Below, one piece after another: positions 22,506 to 33,592 of a stretch of DNA of 64,000 bases. Numbering within the stretch: position 1 is the stretch's first letter; every line of letters begins with the position of its first letter. The notes beneath the pieces were generated by a model, which saw only the letters and a list, made by a program, of their open reading frames with translations, made no database searches and had not been told where the DNA came from. This stretch comes from Mixia osmundae IAM 14324 (lineage: Eukaryota > Basidiomycota > Mixiomycetes > Mixiales > Mixiaceae), in the NCBI RefSeq assembly GCF_000708205.1, contig NW_014575560.1:746501-810500 (forward strand), written 5' to 3'. The position numbers were made by a program, and so were the translations under genes.

Positions 22506-24768
22506 CTACACATCGATCGTTTCCAGCCTGGCCAAGGCGTCATCGATATTAGGCGGTGCACAGTCAGCATTATACTGAGGCGCAGCGGGAGGCGCGCTCG
22601 CTTCGACAGACACTGCGCTGTCCATGCTGAGTTGTCTGTTCTGCCTGCGTGGCATACTGGGTGCAGACGGCGCGGAGCTAGCCTCTAGTGTAGGTGGAGC
22701 GGAGGGCTCGAGGCTGTACTGCCACGCAGCCTGTAGACGCTCGGCTTGGGCTTCAGCTCGTTTGGCAGCTTGTGCCGATGTCTCAGGCATACTGTCGATC
22801 GACGCCGGTGACGTACTAGACGTCAGGCTGGCAAAGGTTGATCGAATTGCCCTGGATGGCAGGGGGAGCGATCCCAGATTGCTGTGAACTGAGCTTGCAG
22901 GTGTCGTCGCAGGACAATCTGATGGTTCCGCCGACTCGAAGCCGTCGTGATCAAGCGACAGTGGCGGTGCGGAGGGCGAGTCTGTGTGTTGCGTTTGCTC
23001 AGAGAGCGGCGAGCTTGAGCGTTCTGTAGGCTCGCTTGCGAGCTGAGCTATCCTCTGTAGCACGGCTTTGTCGTCTGTTGCAATGTGTGCATGGTAGCCT
23101 TCGTCTTCTGCAGCGTGATGTTCATCATCTTCGATAGAAGGAGACGTGCCCTCTTCTGATGGTAGGTTATGCTGCTCGAGCTCATCAATGACTCGCGCCT
23201 TCTCGTCACGTCGACTGCTGCCATCGAGCACCATCGCTATGGGGGCCGCGCCACGGCGTCGACTCTGGTATGCAGGAGGCACAGAGGGCGGCATCTCTTC
23301 GCTACTTTCTGGCATGACCTCGGGGCTCGGCGCGTTGCTTCTCTCCAGCCGAGCAGTGCTGAGTTTGGAAGCCGTCCGAGAGAGCGTTTCAGGCGTGGAG
23401 GTGCTCGATACTGAATGCAAGGAGTCACGTGAGGCTTCCAATGACGCGCGCTGCCTGATGCTCGCCGCTCGTGAAGCCGACGTAGTCGGTGCGATAACAC
23501 CGACCGGAACCTTGATAGTGGGCGGACCTCGTCTGCGACCGACGAGATGCTTCCATTGCAGTTTCACTCGCTTATGCTGTGAGTCTGACGACGGAGACCC
23601 GTCTGACTTTTCATCAAACTTCTCTCCCAAGGCGGCTGCCAGTGCCCGCAAGCGCTTCTTCTGACCACGTCTGCCGGATATCGTGCGAGAGGTCCTGCCT
23701 CCCAGTAGCCCGACAGTGCGTTCCTCTCTGCCTTGTTCACCGCCGTCTGCCGCAGCCCGCCGCCTACGAGAACGCCGGACGACCAGAATAGTACCTATGA
23801 CGACGATGAGGAGGGCAAGTATGATCGAACAAACGATGATGCTGCACGGCCACGATCAGGTGGGATCACCGCTTTCGAATGCAAACTTACACAGGCGTGG
23901 CGTAGAATTTCGTGCGGGAACTGGTAGCAGTACTCCAACCTCGTGGTAGTGTCTTCACAGAGCGATCGTGAGGGGACCCGGTATGATTGGATGCGTTGGC
24001 ATTGCTCGTCGAATTGCTCAGATCGATGCCAGATTCGATGTTTGGCCCGGGGTTGGTATCTAGATTGGAGCCGTCCGGGCAGCTGCAGCGGCCGTCATCG
24101 CCCACGAACGACAGAGATTGTGCAGACGCGCCCGAGGAAGCCGAATAGGTCTTCACCCAGTCGCCATCGATGAAGTCATACCGATCCGGCAAGACTGACG
24201 AGCGTTTCTGCATCCTCTGCCGCCGAACGTGTGACCGCGATAATGCGAATTGTTCAGATGAAGGGGACTCCAGCAAGAGCGATAGGCTGTCGTAGTACGT
24301 GGCATTGGCCGGGCTGTCACTGTCTCGAAAGACGGGCGTCGCGCAGGCGAAAGATGAAAGGGAGGCCATTATCGCCAGCGATAAATATGGACCTCGACTG
24401 CTGCCGATGGGGTCATGGAGCCGACGGTCTCTTCTCGCTCGCGTTCTAGAGATCGACGAGCTATCTTGGATGTGCGTATAGACCTCGGAACAGCAAGGCG
24501 GCGGCAGTCGGACAGGTTGGGCCTGTTTGGCGGGAGGGAGCGCGGTCAGATCGCCACCAAGTTCATGTGCCCGTCTTTGGCGAGCTGCAGTCTGCGCGAG
24601 TTCCCGAGAAGTCTGCGTTCGACCCTTGCCCTTGCTGCCCCTCCTTCGCCATTCTGTACTCGATGACTGCAGTGTGAAAGCTCCGGACTCTGTGGGCGCC
24701 ATGCGTGATGATTGCATCGCATTGTCGTGTTGAGACCGCGTTAGATCGGCAGATGAGCCCTCGACCAT
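22506..24768 (-). CDS. Type-I single-pass membrane protein with long cytoplasmic tail
   Basis: Not recognised by family; the architecture suggests a cell-surface sensor or adaptor. Exon 2 (23841-22506) begins with a clear membrane helix (IIVCSIILALLIVVIGTILV) followed at once by RRSRRRR, a stop-transfer signal, then about 400 residues of Ser/Pro-rich tail. Exon 1 (ending 23891) codes an ectodomain with Asn-linked sites, RYDFIDGDWVKTY and a short Cys pair (CSCPDG). The joint donor is GTAAGT. The signal peptide is probably YLSLAIMASLSSFACATP near 24390-24340, but no good ATG sits just before it in frame. Either a further 5' exon exists or translation starts at 24768 with an odd basic N-terminus. 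The tail has several P-P-x-Y-like and acidic patches. Confidence 0.62.
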
Positions 24769-25070
24769 CGTGCGAGACGCTCTGCCGAACCTCGCGCGCC
24801 AGAAGGAAGGCTCTCCACCACCAAGATGCGTCGATATATCGTACCACTCGTCTCTGTCCGTGGCTTCCTCTCAGCTTTGGCTTCCCGGCCGAAAATAGGG
24901 ATTTACGGGGCATTGTGGAGCTGATGCGGTCGCGCGTAATTTGCTCACGTCGCATCGTCAGCGCACACTCAAAACCCCCTGCGCACTCACATCGATGACA
25001 GACTTCCACAGCAGGTAGGCCCAGATATATTGAAGAGACTCATGATCTGACGTGCGGCGACTGCAGCTCG
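24769..25070. other. Divergent intergenic region upstream of the copper transporter
   Basis: About 0.3 kb, probably carrying the CTR promoter and possibly a missing 5' exon of the membrane-protein gene on the other strand. I saw no copper-box that I would defend. Confidence 0.4.
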
Positions 25071-25789
25071 ATGGATATGAGCGGCATGTCAGCCGGCGGA
25101 ACAAGCTCGGGCACGACAATGATGAGCATGGGTTCTTTTGCATTCCGGCAAGGCGGTTTGCTCTGGTTCCCGTCGTGGCAGCCCACCAGTATTGGTGGGA
25201 CTGTTGGCGCTTGCTTCGGTCTGCTCGCATTGGCCGTCTTCAGCAGATTTCTCAGTCTACTGTCGAGCTTGTTACACGACGCCTGGAGTGAGGCAAAAGG
25301 AAGGATCATGCTCGATGCTTCTCTGGAGAGACATTACGATGCTTGGACTCGATCGGTCCCTTCAGAACCTGCTGCTCTCGGCCAAGACGATGCCTATGTC
25401 AAAGAATATCCGAATTCGACTGATGTACCTGTACTCGCCGATGGCCGTACGGAGTCGCTAGGTTCTTTGCCACAACACGACCGTACAGCCTACAGCACTC
25501 CGTCCAAGCATCGCTTGCTCATGAGCGTCAAAGCACGCCTGGCTGCAAGTCCGCCCTTCGTTATTTCCCATGAGATGCCACGCGCCGTTCTGTTCGCGTT
25601 TCATGCAGGCATCATGTATCTGCTCATGATCGCAGTAGTACGTAGCCACTATACACCTCGCTGGCGCAGATCTGATCAGAGATTCGACCGCAGATGACAA
25701 TGAATGCTGGCTATTTCCTTTCCGTACTCGCCGGTCTCGGTCTCGGCGAGATGCTCTTTGGCAGATACGTCCCCCATCACTTACTGTAA
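25071..25789 (+). CDS. Ctr-family high-affinity copper transporter
   Basis: Trimeric Cu(I) importer of the plasma or vacuolar membrane. Exons 25071-25637 and 25694-25789 give 220 residues. The N-terminus has Met-rich copper-binding motifs (MDMSGMSAGG, TMMSMGS). The first helix is TVGACFGLLALAVFSRFLSL, then a long soluble loop. The second helix carries the MYLLM copper-filter motif, and the third, after the intron, has GYFLSVLAGLGLGE, a Gly-X3-Gly packing helix. The protein ends RYVPHHLL without the CxC tail some members have. The intron (56 nt) splits the second and third helix as is common in fungal CTR genes. Confidence 0.92.
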
Positions 25790-25994
25790 CGCATCCATTG
25801 CATTCGCGCTGCTCTGATCCGGCCAGTAACGCGATGCACGTCCCTCGTCTGTGCACCGTGCTCCCAATTCTCGTCGGCGTCGAAGTCCTCGTGGGAGCCA
25901 TCCGTTCTCCTGACGACGCTATCTTTCGCGACGCAGTGCAGTATCATCAATACCGCTGACTTGACACCATGCCCTGCCGGTGACTTCGATTGAG

Positions 25995-27320
25995 ATGCAT
26001 AAAGCACTATGGCGCGCGGGCGCGCTCAGTATGCTCTGTCTGTGTGCGGCCGCTCTTCCTGCCGATCCGACACCACTAGCCCTCGAGCCCCTCGCTACCC
26101 CTACGATAACATCGGCTGATGCTACTGTCCAAACCTCGCCTTCAAGCGAAGAATATCTTCGAAGTGCATCCGTCCAACGATTCTCATTCAGCGACGTAGC
26201 GTCAGCAATGGGAATGTCTAGCCCGCCTACGCCTTCTGCCCCGCCAGCGCCCGCTCCAGACGCTCAAGTACAGCCTCTCGTTGCACTTGCTGTAGCGCCA
26301 CAGCCCGTGCCGGTAACGGACATGCCTGCGACAGATCCTCAGGGACAACCTCTCGTGCCTGTGGCAATTGCGCCAGACACAGTGGTTGCTGCTCCCGTCC
26401 CACCGGCCAAGCCAGAAGGCTCACCCGCCGATCGACGCATAGCCGAGACGATCAGAGCGCACGCGTTGCTCGCTACGGCCGCGTATCAGAATTCCTCAGC
26501 ATGCGAGCAAACATTCCAAGGAGCAAAAGTTCTGGGGACCTTCAAGTCCAGACTAGATCAGGAAGGCTACATGTGCGCTGCTACAGGACGTAGGTGCGAC
26601 AGTCAGCTGATGAAGTGCGTAGGATCTCGTTGCCTTCTCGCAAAGAGACTGCCATCGTCTTTCGCGGTACGGACGGAATCCGCAACATCATCACAGATAT
26701 CCAGATCGCACCAGCCTTATCCGGCTTTCCCCAGTGCAACAACTGCCTTGTGCATAGCGGCACGCTTATGAATTACATGTCTGCCAAGAAGACAACCAAT
26801 AACTTTGCACTTGCACGAGAAGACGCGCTCGCGAATGGTCACGATCTCGTCGTAACAGGCCATTCGCTGGGTGCAGGCGTGACCGCAATGGCGGCCATCG
26901 ATCTGTCAGACTCTGTGCGGACGGTCTCGACTTTTGGCGAGTACAGGAGCATGACACCGGCCGGTGCCAATTTTCTGGACCAGCACTATGGCGATCGCAT
27001 CTCTCGAACGGTGCACCGAAACGACATTGTGCCTGCATTGATGCCTTCGACTGTTGGACTGGTCCACCACGGTACAGCGTACTGGCTGTCAGACGAGAAC
27101 GAGCTCGTTCGGTGCATGGGGCCTGAAGCGATTGGATGCGTGGGTGGCATGAGGTAGGCTGGTCGCAGGGATCACGCATCGAACCACGCTGACGAAGACG
27201 TTCACACAGTGTAGCGGACCATTCGTTCTATGTAGCGAAGACAGGGACTTGTGGCGACGCATCGCTCTTGAGCGCATGAGAGATCTGCAACAGTCTACCA
27301 CGCGCGCGTCATTGAAGTGA
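25995..27320 (+). CDS. Secreted class-3 lipase
   Basis: Extracellular triacylglycerol lipase, alpha/beta-hydrolase fold. Signal peptide MHKALWRAGALSMLCLCAAA, then a Pro/Ala/Val-rich linker to about residue 140, then the lipase domain: ACEQTFQGAKVLGTF, GYMCAAT, the oxyanion strand ETAIVFRGTDG, the nucleophile elbow VTGHSLGAGV and a likely catalytic Asp and His in RNDIVP and GLVHHGTAYW. The frame changes between GYMCAAT (26580) and SRKETAIV (26635), where homology allows almost no room for an intron; see findings. At the 3' end the unspliced frame stops at 27157 (GGMR). A 52-nt GT-AG intron (27158-27209 region; donor GTGGGT near 27140) would instead extend it with Cys-rich CSGPFVLC to 27320, which I prefer. 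Confidence 0.8.
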
Positions 27321-27434
27321 AAATGCAGTTTAGTGGCTACACTGCAACTTGAGAGGCTACAGGAAGCTTTTCCGTGATCCCACTGTGCTTGCCCAATGAC
27401 TTGCGATTGATTGAAAAATGCTATGACGAGCTCC

Positions 27435-28153
27435 TTACAGAGCAACGACGGCAAAGGCGGCCATGAAGATCGAGCCGACTGCAGCAGTGAGGCTGTTGGC
27501 TCCGCTGGTGCTTGAAGAAGAGGCTGCCGAGGGAGACGAGGCCGCCGAAGCAGCCGAGGTGGCAGAGGTAGCGGCGGCGGTTGAGGCCGAGCTGGCAGCG
27601 CTCATCATGGCAGATGAAGAGGACGAAGAGCTGGAGGAGATGCTCGAGACGAGCGAGCTTGCTGCTGAGGAAGCCGAAGAGGCTGCAGACGAAGCGGCGG
27701 ATGCTGCCGTGCCTGTTGCGGCGGCGGCTGAGCGACGAAGCTAAGCGTGAGCTCACTGGTCGCGACGATGCTAATGCAACGACTTACCACCGGCAGCTGC
27801 GCTAGTGGTGACGGTGATGCCGACAGAAGCGCACGATTGGACACCGAAAGAAGCACTGCAGGACGATGATTGAGATCAAAGTCAACACGCGTAGGAAGGG
27901 AGACAGCTTACCCCGCGGCGGCATCGGTAGCATCACAGCTAGACGCGAAGCAAGTAGCCAGACCGGACGAAAAGGTCATATCCTTGCAGAGACATGCGAT
28001 GTCTGTGCTCTGGCAGGTCGTCTGGGAGAGACCGGACAGGTAGCACGACTGAACGCAAGTTGGCAAGTTTGCGAGCGCGGCTGCTGCACTGGACTGGGCA
28101 GTGACGCGGGCGACGATGGACGCAATAGCGAGTGTGGCAGCGAAAGTCTTCAT
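27435..28153 (-). CDS. CFEM-domain GPI-anchored surface protein
   Basis: Cell-wall protein with a CFEM domain, a fungal eight-cysteine fold that in some species binds heme for iron uptake. Exons 28153-27912, 27855-27788 and 27727-27435 give 200 residues. Signal peptide MKTFAATLAIASIVARVTAQ; then CVQSC, TTC, DIACLC, ATC, SSC and, from exon 2, QSC: eight Cys with CFEM spacing. A Ser/Ala stalk follows, then a hydrophobic GPI-addition tail (NSLTAAVGSIFMAAFAVVAL) ending the protein. The Asp found in heme-binding members just before the third/fourth Cys is present (STDIAC). The second intron is 60 nt; using the nearer TAG instead would put the tail out of frame. Confidence 0.93.
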
Positions 28154-28232
28154 GCTGTCTTATTTGCTTCGAATACACTATGAGGCTGCTTCTTATACGT
28201 TGTGGTGTGTGATGCAAAGAGTGGAAGCTGTT

Positions 28233-28238
28233 CTTATA
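28233..28238 (-). promoter_or_regulatory. TATA-like box of the CFEM gene
   Basis: TATAAG on the minus strand, 80 bp before the CFEM ATG, inside CGTATAAGAA; a second copy of the same core lies at 28197-28192. This fits a highly expressed, regulated secreted protein. Chance occurrence is possible. Confidence 0.4.
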
Positions 28239-28360
28239 CGCTCGCGAATGTGGAATCCACCTTGGCTCTTCCCGCGTGACATCTGGAAAGTAAGCGGCTG
28301 GTCCGGCTCGAACTTAGCCGTGCTAAGTCACGCTGAGGCTGCCCCAAGCCTGTGTAGATC

Positions 28361-28377
28361 GGTCATTTCGAATGACC
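28361..28377. repeat. Short inverted repeat in the CFEM/SHG1 promoter region
   Basis: GGTCATT and AATGACC are perfect reverse complements separated by TCG. It could be a dimeric transcription-factor site. No other copy was noticed. Confidence 0.5.
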
Positions 28378-28730
28378 CTAAGCGGCGCGAAAGGAAATCG
28401 AATAATTCCGTGCGGGGGACGTCGCTCGCTTTATGATCGTGGACAGCCAGGGTGGTGCATATGAAGAGCAAGGCAAAACCATAAAATGCAATAAACCATG
28501 CGTTGGTTGACTCTGGCCTGTGGATGTGTCATGGTGCTGACCGACAGGCTACGTAGACGACCTCGAGAGTGATCTGCCAGACTTGTAGCTATGCACTGAG
28601 CACTGTAGATTCATTGAAGTCTGGTCCCTCAGTGAATGAGTCAATCGCTGCTTCCCCGGTCAGGAGGCGCGCGATTCGTTGCACAACGCCATAGCACAGT
28701 AGAACCTCAGCGACAGGCCTCAGCAAGACG

Positions 28731-29930
28731 ATGGCGAGCCAGACAGGGCCGACAGTGAGAGCGATCTGTACGCCTCAAGACCTTGTCGATGCTTACAAGC
28801 GCAAGGGGATGTTCGACAAGCTCAGGAAGGAGATGATGCTCGCCTTTCTGTCCAACGACTCAAAGGCTGTCTTTGTCGAGCGGATAGATGAGATTGTACG
28901 ACAGAAGCTCGAATCCGACCAGCGTCTGTCGTCCTGGCCTCGCAACGAAGCGCAGGCTGAGCTCATGCGAGAGGTAGAAAGGTAATTGGACTGTTGCTCA
29001 CAGGCTAGCCCGAGTTCGCTGATCGAGTCTTGCTGGAACAGACATACGATCTATGATCGTGCTGTGAGCCAGATGGAGACAGACTACCTCAGGCCAAAGC
29101 AGATGGACGCAGAGCTGACGACAGTCCTACAAGATAATCGCGAATCTGTCGAAGCTGCTCGCAAATTGGCGGCGCAGCTCGAGGCGCAGGAGGCTGCCAG
29201 GGCTCAGGAAGCCAGTGAGACGACGACGACGACGACGACGACGACAGCACAAGATGTCAAGCCAGTTCAGCGAGAGCAGGGCGTAGCAGATTCCATGCAG
29301 GCTTTCCTGAGCTCTATCGCGTCGGCCAAGCAAGAAGCGGCACAGGCAGCGGCCAACAAGGCAGCAGCGATCGCACGGGCGAAAGCCAGAGCGGCAGCAG
29401 AAGAGGCTGCCAAGCTTGCTGCTGAGGCACGAGCGAAGGCCGAGGTACAAGCGGAAGCGAGACGACAACGACAGAGCGATAAGAAAGCTCTCGAGCCCTC
29501 TCTGCCCATTGATGAGGAGAGCGCACCCGCACGACCACGCCGTCGGCGCTCACGACATACTGTCGTCATACGTGAGGATGCAAAATCGGAAGACGACGAG
29601 ATGATGATCACTCCTCCTGCTGCACTCACACGACCGCTCAAGCCAGGCAGTTTCCCTCAACTACCAACACCGCCAGCGACGGCAGAACGGGCACGTAGCT
29701 TGGGAATTTACAACCTTGACAAGATCGCCAGCGCTATGCAGTCTCGTCATGCCCAAGCAATGCTCGCGCAACAATTTGGCGGCGACAATTCTGATCTCTC
29801 TGACCTGTCGGATCTGGAAGCCGACGCAATGGATCTAGCCGAGGCTGAAGTCATTGGCGATGCTATGGACGAGCCAATAGATGACGTGCCGTTGCTAGAA
29901 CGAGCGCAAGAGAGTCCGAGAGGGACATAG
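28731..29930 (+). CDS. SHG1: COMPASS component SHG1/BOD1-domain protein
   Basis: Likely subunit of the Set1/COMPASS H3K4 methyltransferase. Exons 28731-28981 and 29042-29930 (60-nt intron) give 379 residues. The N-terminal 115 residues form the SHG1/BOD1 helical domain: VDAYKRKGMFDKLRKEMMLA, FVERIDEIVRQKLESD, then AVSQMETDYLRPKQMDAEL, which parallels the animal BOD1 pattern. A Thr run of nine follows, encoded by an (ACG)n tract, then an Ala/Arg/Lys/Glu-rich single helix, a basic patch RPRRRRSRH and an acidic C-terminus with repeated SDLSDLSDLE. An earlier acceptor (29000) also keeps frame, but the acceptor at 29041 gives the better family match. Confidence 0.8.
29219..29245 (+). repeat. (ACG)n microsatellite within the SHG1 coding region
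   Basis: Eight to nine tandem ACG triplets encode the poly-Thr run of the SHG1-like protein. In-frame triplet repeats can vary in length between strains without breaking the frame. Confidence 0.9.
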
Positions 29931-30057
29931 CGTCAGACCCTCATCATGTCTACGTATGCATGCACGTGTTGTTTTTAGCGCGTTTTGCGACTCGCGATTC
30001 ATCAAAATTCCGTCAGCGAGCCATTCAAACGGCGAGGCGTCCGGCTCTTGCGACACG

Positions 30058-31127
30058 ATGGATCGTCTGCCCGTGCAGCGCAAGTCTGCAGGTCCATCAC
30101 GGACGAGAATGCGCATGAGCGTCTACTCCGACTTGTCATCTGCCACCTCGCCCACGAAACAAACTGAGGCTCGCAAATCAGCAACATCCACTCTGTCCGA
30201 GCGCAAGAGGCCCACAACGGCCTCCTTCAACGGACTGACAACTCCAGGGCAGCCATATGGCAGAGTGAAGCAGAGTTTGCTGTTCTCTGGCTTGACCGCA
30301 GAACAACAAGACGCCTACCGCACTCCTGCTAGTTCATCCAAGCCCTCGCAATCCGGTACAGGCAGACGAGCACCTTCAAAGTACGGCGATGAGAACGCTG
30401 ATCCGTTCGGATCGATCTCAAAGCCTTTGATGCGGGCTAAATCGAAGAAAGATGCCGGCTCTGTGAAGGGCAAGGGAAAGTCTCTGCCGGTTCAGTCTGG
30501 TCTGATGGAGACGCCTGTGAACACGGCGCATCAGAATGTTCTTGCTACGACGTATGCAGACGACTCCCCGGTGGCCATGCAGGAGAAGCCGAGAGGACTC
30601 AAAGTATATGCAACGGCACAAGGCAGCGCGATCAAAGTCACGACTCGCCCTGCTCCTCTTCGTAGCGTGCATGACGATTCACGACATAGCGCGTCTAGCT
30701 CGCGATATTGCCATCCCGAGGTCGATGCTTGGAGTACCCCGGCAGATCGCCGAGCGAGGGAATTGACGGAGTCGCCTCTTGCCAATGTAACAGAGGCTTT
30801 CACGGGCGCGCAAGGATGGTCAGCTTCCCCAGTAGTAAGCCCTCCTCTCTGCACTCTCGCTCGCAGACTGACTTTCTGCTGCAGTGCTATGGTCGCCACG
30901 AAGCTCCGAACTCGGTATCAAAGGCAAAACGCAAAGCTCAAAAGGCACCGTCCGCATTAGCAGTCTACTCTGGGCCAGAACCAGATCTGGCGAGGCTCAG
31001 TATGACAGATCTATACGATCGATCCGACGCAGACTCGGAAGGTGACGTCTCTCGCGCGTTCTCGGATGCCGCAAACGAAGATGATCCGGACCCGACGATC
31101 AAAGTCTCTCAATCCGGCTACTTATAG
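30058..31127 (+). CDS. Disordered basic/acidic protein, function unknown
   Basis: Exons 30058-30834 and 30885-31127 (50-nt GT-AG intron) give 339 residues. I do not recognise it. The N-terminal two thirds are basic, Ser/Thr/Pro-rich and without predicted fold; it holds KYGDENADPF, reminiscent of a DEN/KEN-type degron, and several Ser-Pro/Thr-Pro sites. The last 80 residues turn acidic (DRSDADSEGD, ANEDDPDP). A basic degron-bearing half with an acidic end is also the look of securins, but no diagnostic motif is present, so this is only a suggestion. An in-frame ATG at 29956 would add 34 residues. Confidence 0.6.
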
Positions 31128-31233
31128 TCCCTCACGCAGTCATTCTTGTAGCTTGTACTTTATCTTGCAGCTCTTGAGCTCGATTTTGCATGTGCAGTGA
31201 TGTGACAACACGTTTCAAGTCTACAGATGGAAA

Positions 31234-33438
31234 TCAAGTACCGCCTTTGACGCCGTCTTGCCATTGATCGAGCAGTAAGCCAACGATCACAAGCAAGACC
31301 GTCGTAGGCGGGCTGAGGAAGAGCAACGATGAGCGCAGGATCAAGGTAAAGCGCAAGTAACTAACGTGACGATGGCGTACGCGACAAAGAGCGTACGGGT
31401 GATGAGCAGCTCAAAGGCATCCGATGCTGCCGAAGTCATCTGTGTTCAACGACCTATCAGCTCCCTTTCCGTCCGCTCACAAGCGACGTACCTGGGCCAG
31501 GGTGATAGCGGGCGGAGCTCCAATGATGAGACAAGCAGTGACGATGAAAACAGGATCATCCTATCATCTCGTGTCAGCGCAGCCTGTGCAAAACTTGCGG
31601 CAAGTAGCGTACAGCGACGTTGATCGTTTTAGAAGCCCACCAGCCGAGCAGAGGTAGCAAGATGAGCGGCGTGATGATCATTCTTGACAGGATAGCGACC
31701 ATCACCGTCCGAGTCTCTCCTGGCGCTTGAGCTTCCGATTGACGAAGCGCCGAGGCAGACGGTAGCGGCAAGCGATTCATGATCTTCTTGAAACGTGATT
31801 GATCTTCGGCTTTGCGACCTTCGCCCAGATCAGGCGCGGTACTTCTTCGGCGGATGGGCATTCTACGCGGCTGCGCTGGGTCGGCAGGCGGTCTGTAGAA
31901 ATAGGCCCCTAAGACGACAAGCGTGATCGGTACTGAGCAATTGCCTGCGCTTCGTAAAGCGCCCTTGAGCGGCTCGACGTCGTGCAGTAGGCTCTGAAGC
32001 GGCGGAATGCAGGCGACGACCATCGACAGCAGCGCAGCCCATCTGCAATACGAAACATCGGTAAGTCAGGTCTGGTGTTAGGTCAACAGACGGGACGCAC
32101 AACGGTACGGTCATGAATTTGCCGATGCCCCTTCCAAGCTTCATGGAAGGTGAGCCGATCCATCTGTAGGTGCCGGCCTTGAAGGAAGACCAGATTTTGC
32201 GGAATCGGCTTTGGAGCCTAGACGAAGCAGGCGCAGGGAGATCTCTTCGGCCCACACCGCGCGAAACGCCCCATTCGCTGTCCTCGTCTTCTTCTTGACT
32301 GTTGAGGCCTTCTAGACGATGTCGCTCATCTTCTTCGTCATCATCGTCATCATTGCCCCATTCGCTCGTAGCAGGCGTGTGTTGCCGCGTGTTGGGGAAA
32401 GAGTGGAAGACACTCGAAGGACGCAAATCTGGCGGCTGCTTGCCTTCTCCTGTCATCATCTGTGGCTCGGCAGTCTCATCCCGCATGCTCTCTGGCTCGT
32501 CGACATACGACACTCGGGCCTTGTGCGAGAGATCTGTTGGGCTGGGCGTTTTGACTATCGTGGAAGCTGATTCTGTCCGTTCGATGAAGCGATCCTCGCT
32601 CGACTTTGATCGTCTCAAAAGGGGAGCATTCTCTGACTCGACGATCGGAATGACATTCTGCGAGGGCGTCAGGGCGGAATTGCTACGCGATTGCGCTGGC
32701 TCCTCATCGTCTGCGGTCGAGAGCAATCTGACGCCGTATGACCAACGCAGGATGATGCCGAGCGTGGAGAAGAGGACGAGGTACGAAAGCGCTCGACCGA
32801 GCATCTGTAAGGCGGAGAGCACGTCAGCCTGAGATGGACGCTACTGTCAGACGGGACGCGCCTGGTCTTTGTCGTCATCCTTGCCCCATTTGAGTCCGCT
32901 GACGGTAGCGACGAGACTCTGCATGAGCGCAATAGGTAGACTGTTGCTGTTGCCGAACATGGAGCAAGCGATCGCAAAGGCAGCCTGGCTCTTTTTGAGT
33001 CTGAACAGTTTCGCCATGACGTACGCAACGCCCGCGCTGACGCCTGTGACGATGCAGAAGCCGATGGGGACCACCCACAGCTCTGCTAGCTTGTCCGGCG
33101 AGAGGGACCAAGCGACTTTGCTGAAGAGCAGACAGGGCGTGAACAGGCTGACGTTGAGATGGTTCAGTCGCTTCTTCGTCTTGTCGTCCACGATGCCTTT
33201 CCGTGCGAGCACATAGCCCACGATCTGGCTTCGAGTGTGAGTCACAACCGACCCGCTTGAGGACAGCCGCTTACACAAAGCAGGAAGACCTACAAAGGGA
33301 GATACAAGATGTGAGCACCGCACTTGGAGCTCATGCTCGGCCACTTGCCTCGATGATAGCATCTGCTACTACTCTGAGCAGCTGCAACAGGGCAGCCGAA
33401 TCCGTTCCTGACCCGCCTGCATGATCGTGTCCCCTCAT
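31234..33438 (-). CDS. PIN-like membrane transport protein (auxin efflux carrier family)
   Basis: Ten-helix-type carrier of the PF03547 family, usually ER or plasma membrane in fungi. Eight exons, 33438-33349, 33289-33275, 33224-32862, 32804-32101, 32042-31595, 31560-31492, 31439-31366 and 31312-31234, give 613 residues. Seen: FLLCIVGYVLARKGIVDD, LNVSLFTPCLLFSKVAWSL, FGNSNSLPIALMQSL before a long acidic, Ser-rich central loop, then VPITLVVLGAYFY, ACLIIGAPPAITLAQ and a final helix PPTTVLLVIVGLLL. Exon 2 is a 15-nt micro-exon coding VFLLC. Introns 1 (33348-33290, GCAAGT) and 3 (32861-32805, GCGCGT) are GC-AG. Intron 5 is only 34 nt (31594-31561). All eight exon phases agree. Confidence 0.92.
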
Positions 33439-33592
33439 CGTCGCCTTGGGTCGCGTGGGACGGTCGAGCGCCGTCGAGCGCTGCTTATCGATATTCGATA
33501 AATCTGACGACGCGATCAATGGAAATACTCAAAGCTGAGCCTGGCTGGGAGGCAGATCGGTCTGATGAGGGCGTCATGCAATGGTCAATACA

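Larger units (their letters stand above)
28154..28730. other. Divergent intergenic region, CFEM / SHG1
   Basis: About 0.58 kb between divergent starts. It holds the TATA-like boxes of the CFEM gene and a perfect 7-bp inverted repeat with a 3-base loop (GGTCATT-TCG-AATGACC) at 28361-28377. No gene was seen. Confidence 0.5.

Noticed and set aside
27463-27744. Acidic Ala/Glu-rich 93-codon plus-strand frame
   Set aside because: It is the complement of the Ser/Ala stalk of the CFEM protein, so the composition is a mirror effect.
30058-31127. Calling the disordered protein securin
   Set aside because: It has a DEN-like motif and an acidic end but no clear destruction box or separase-binding motif.
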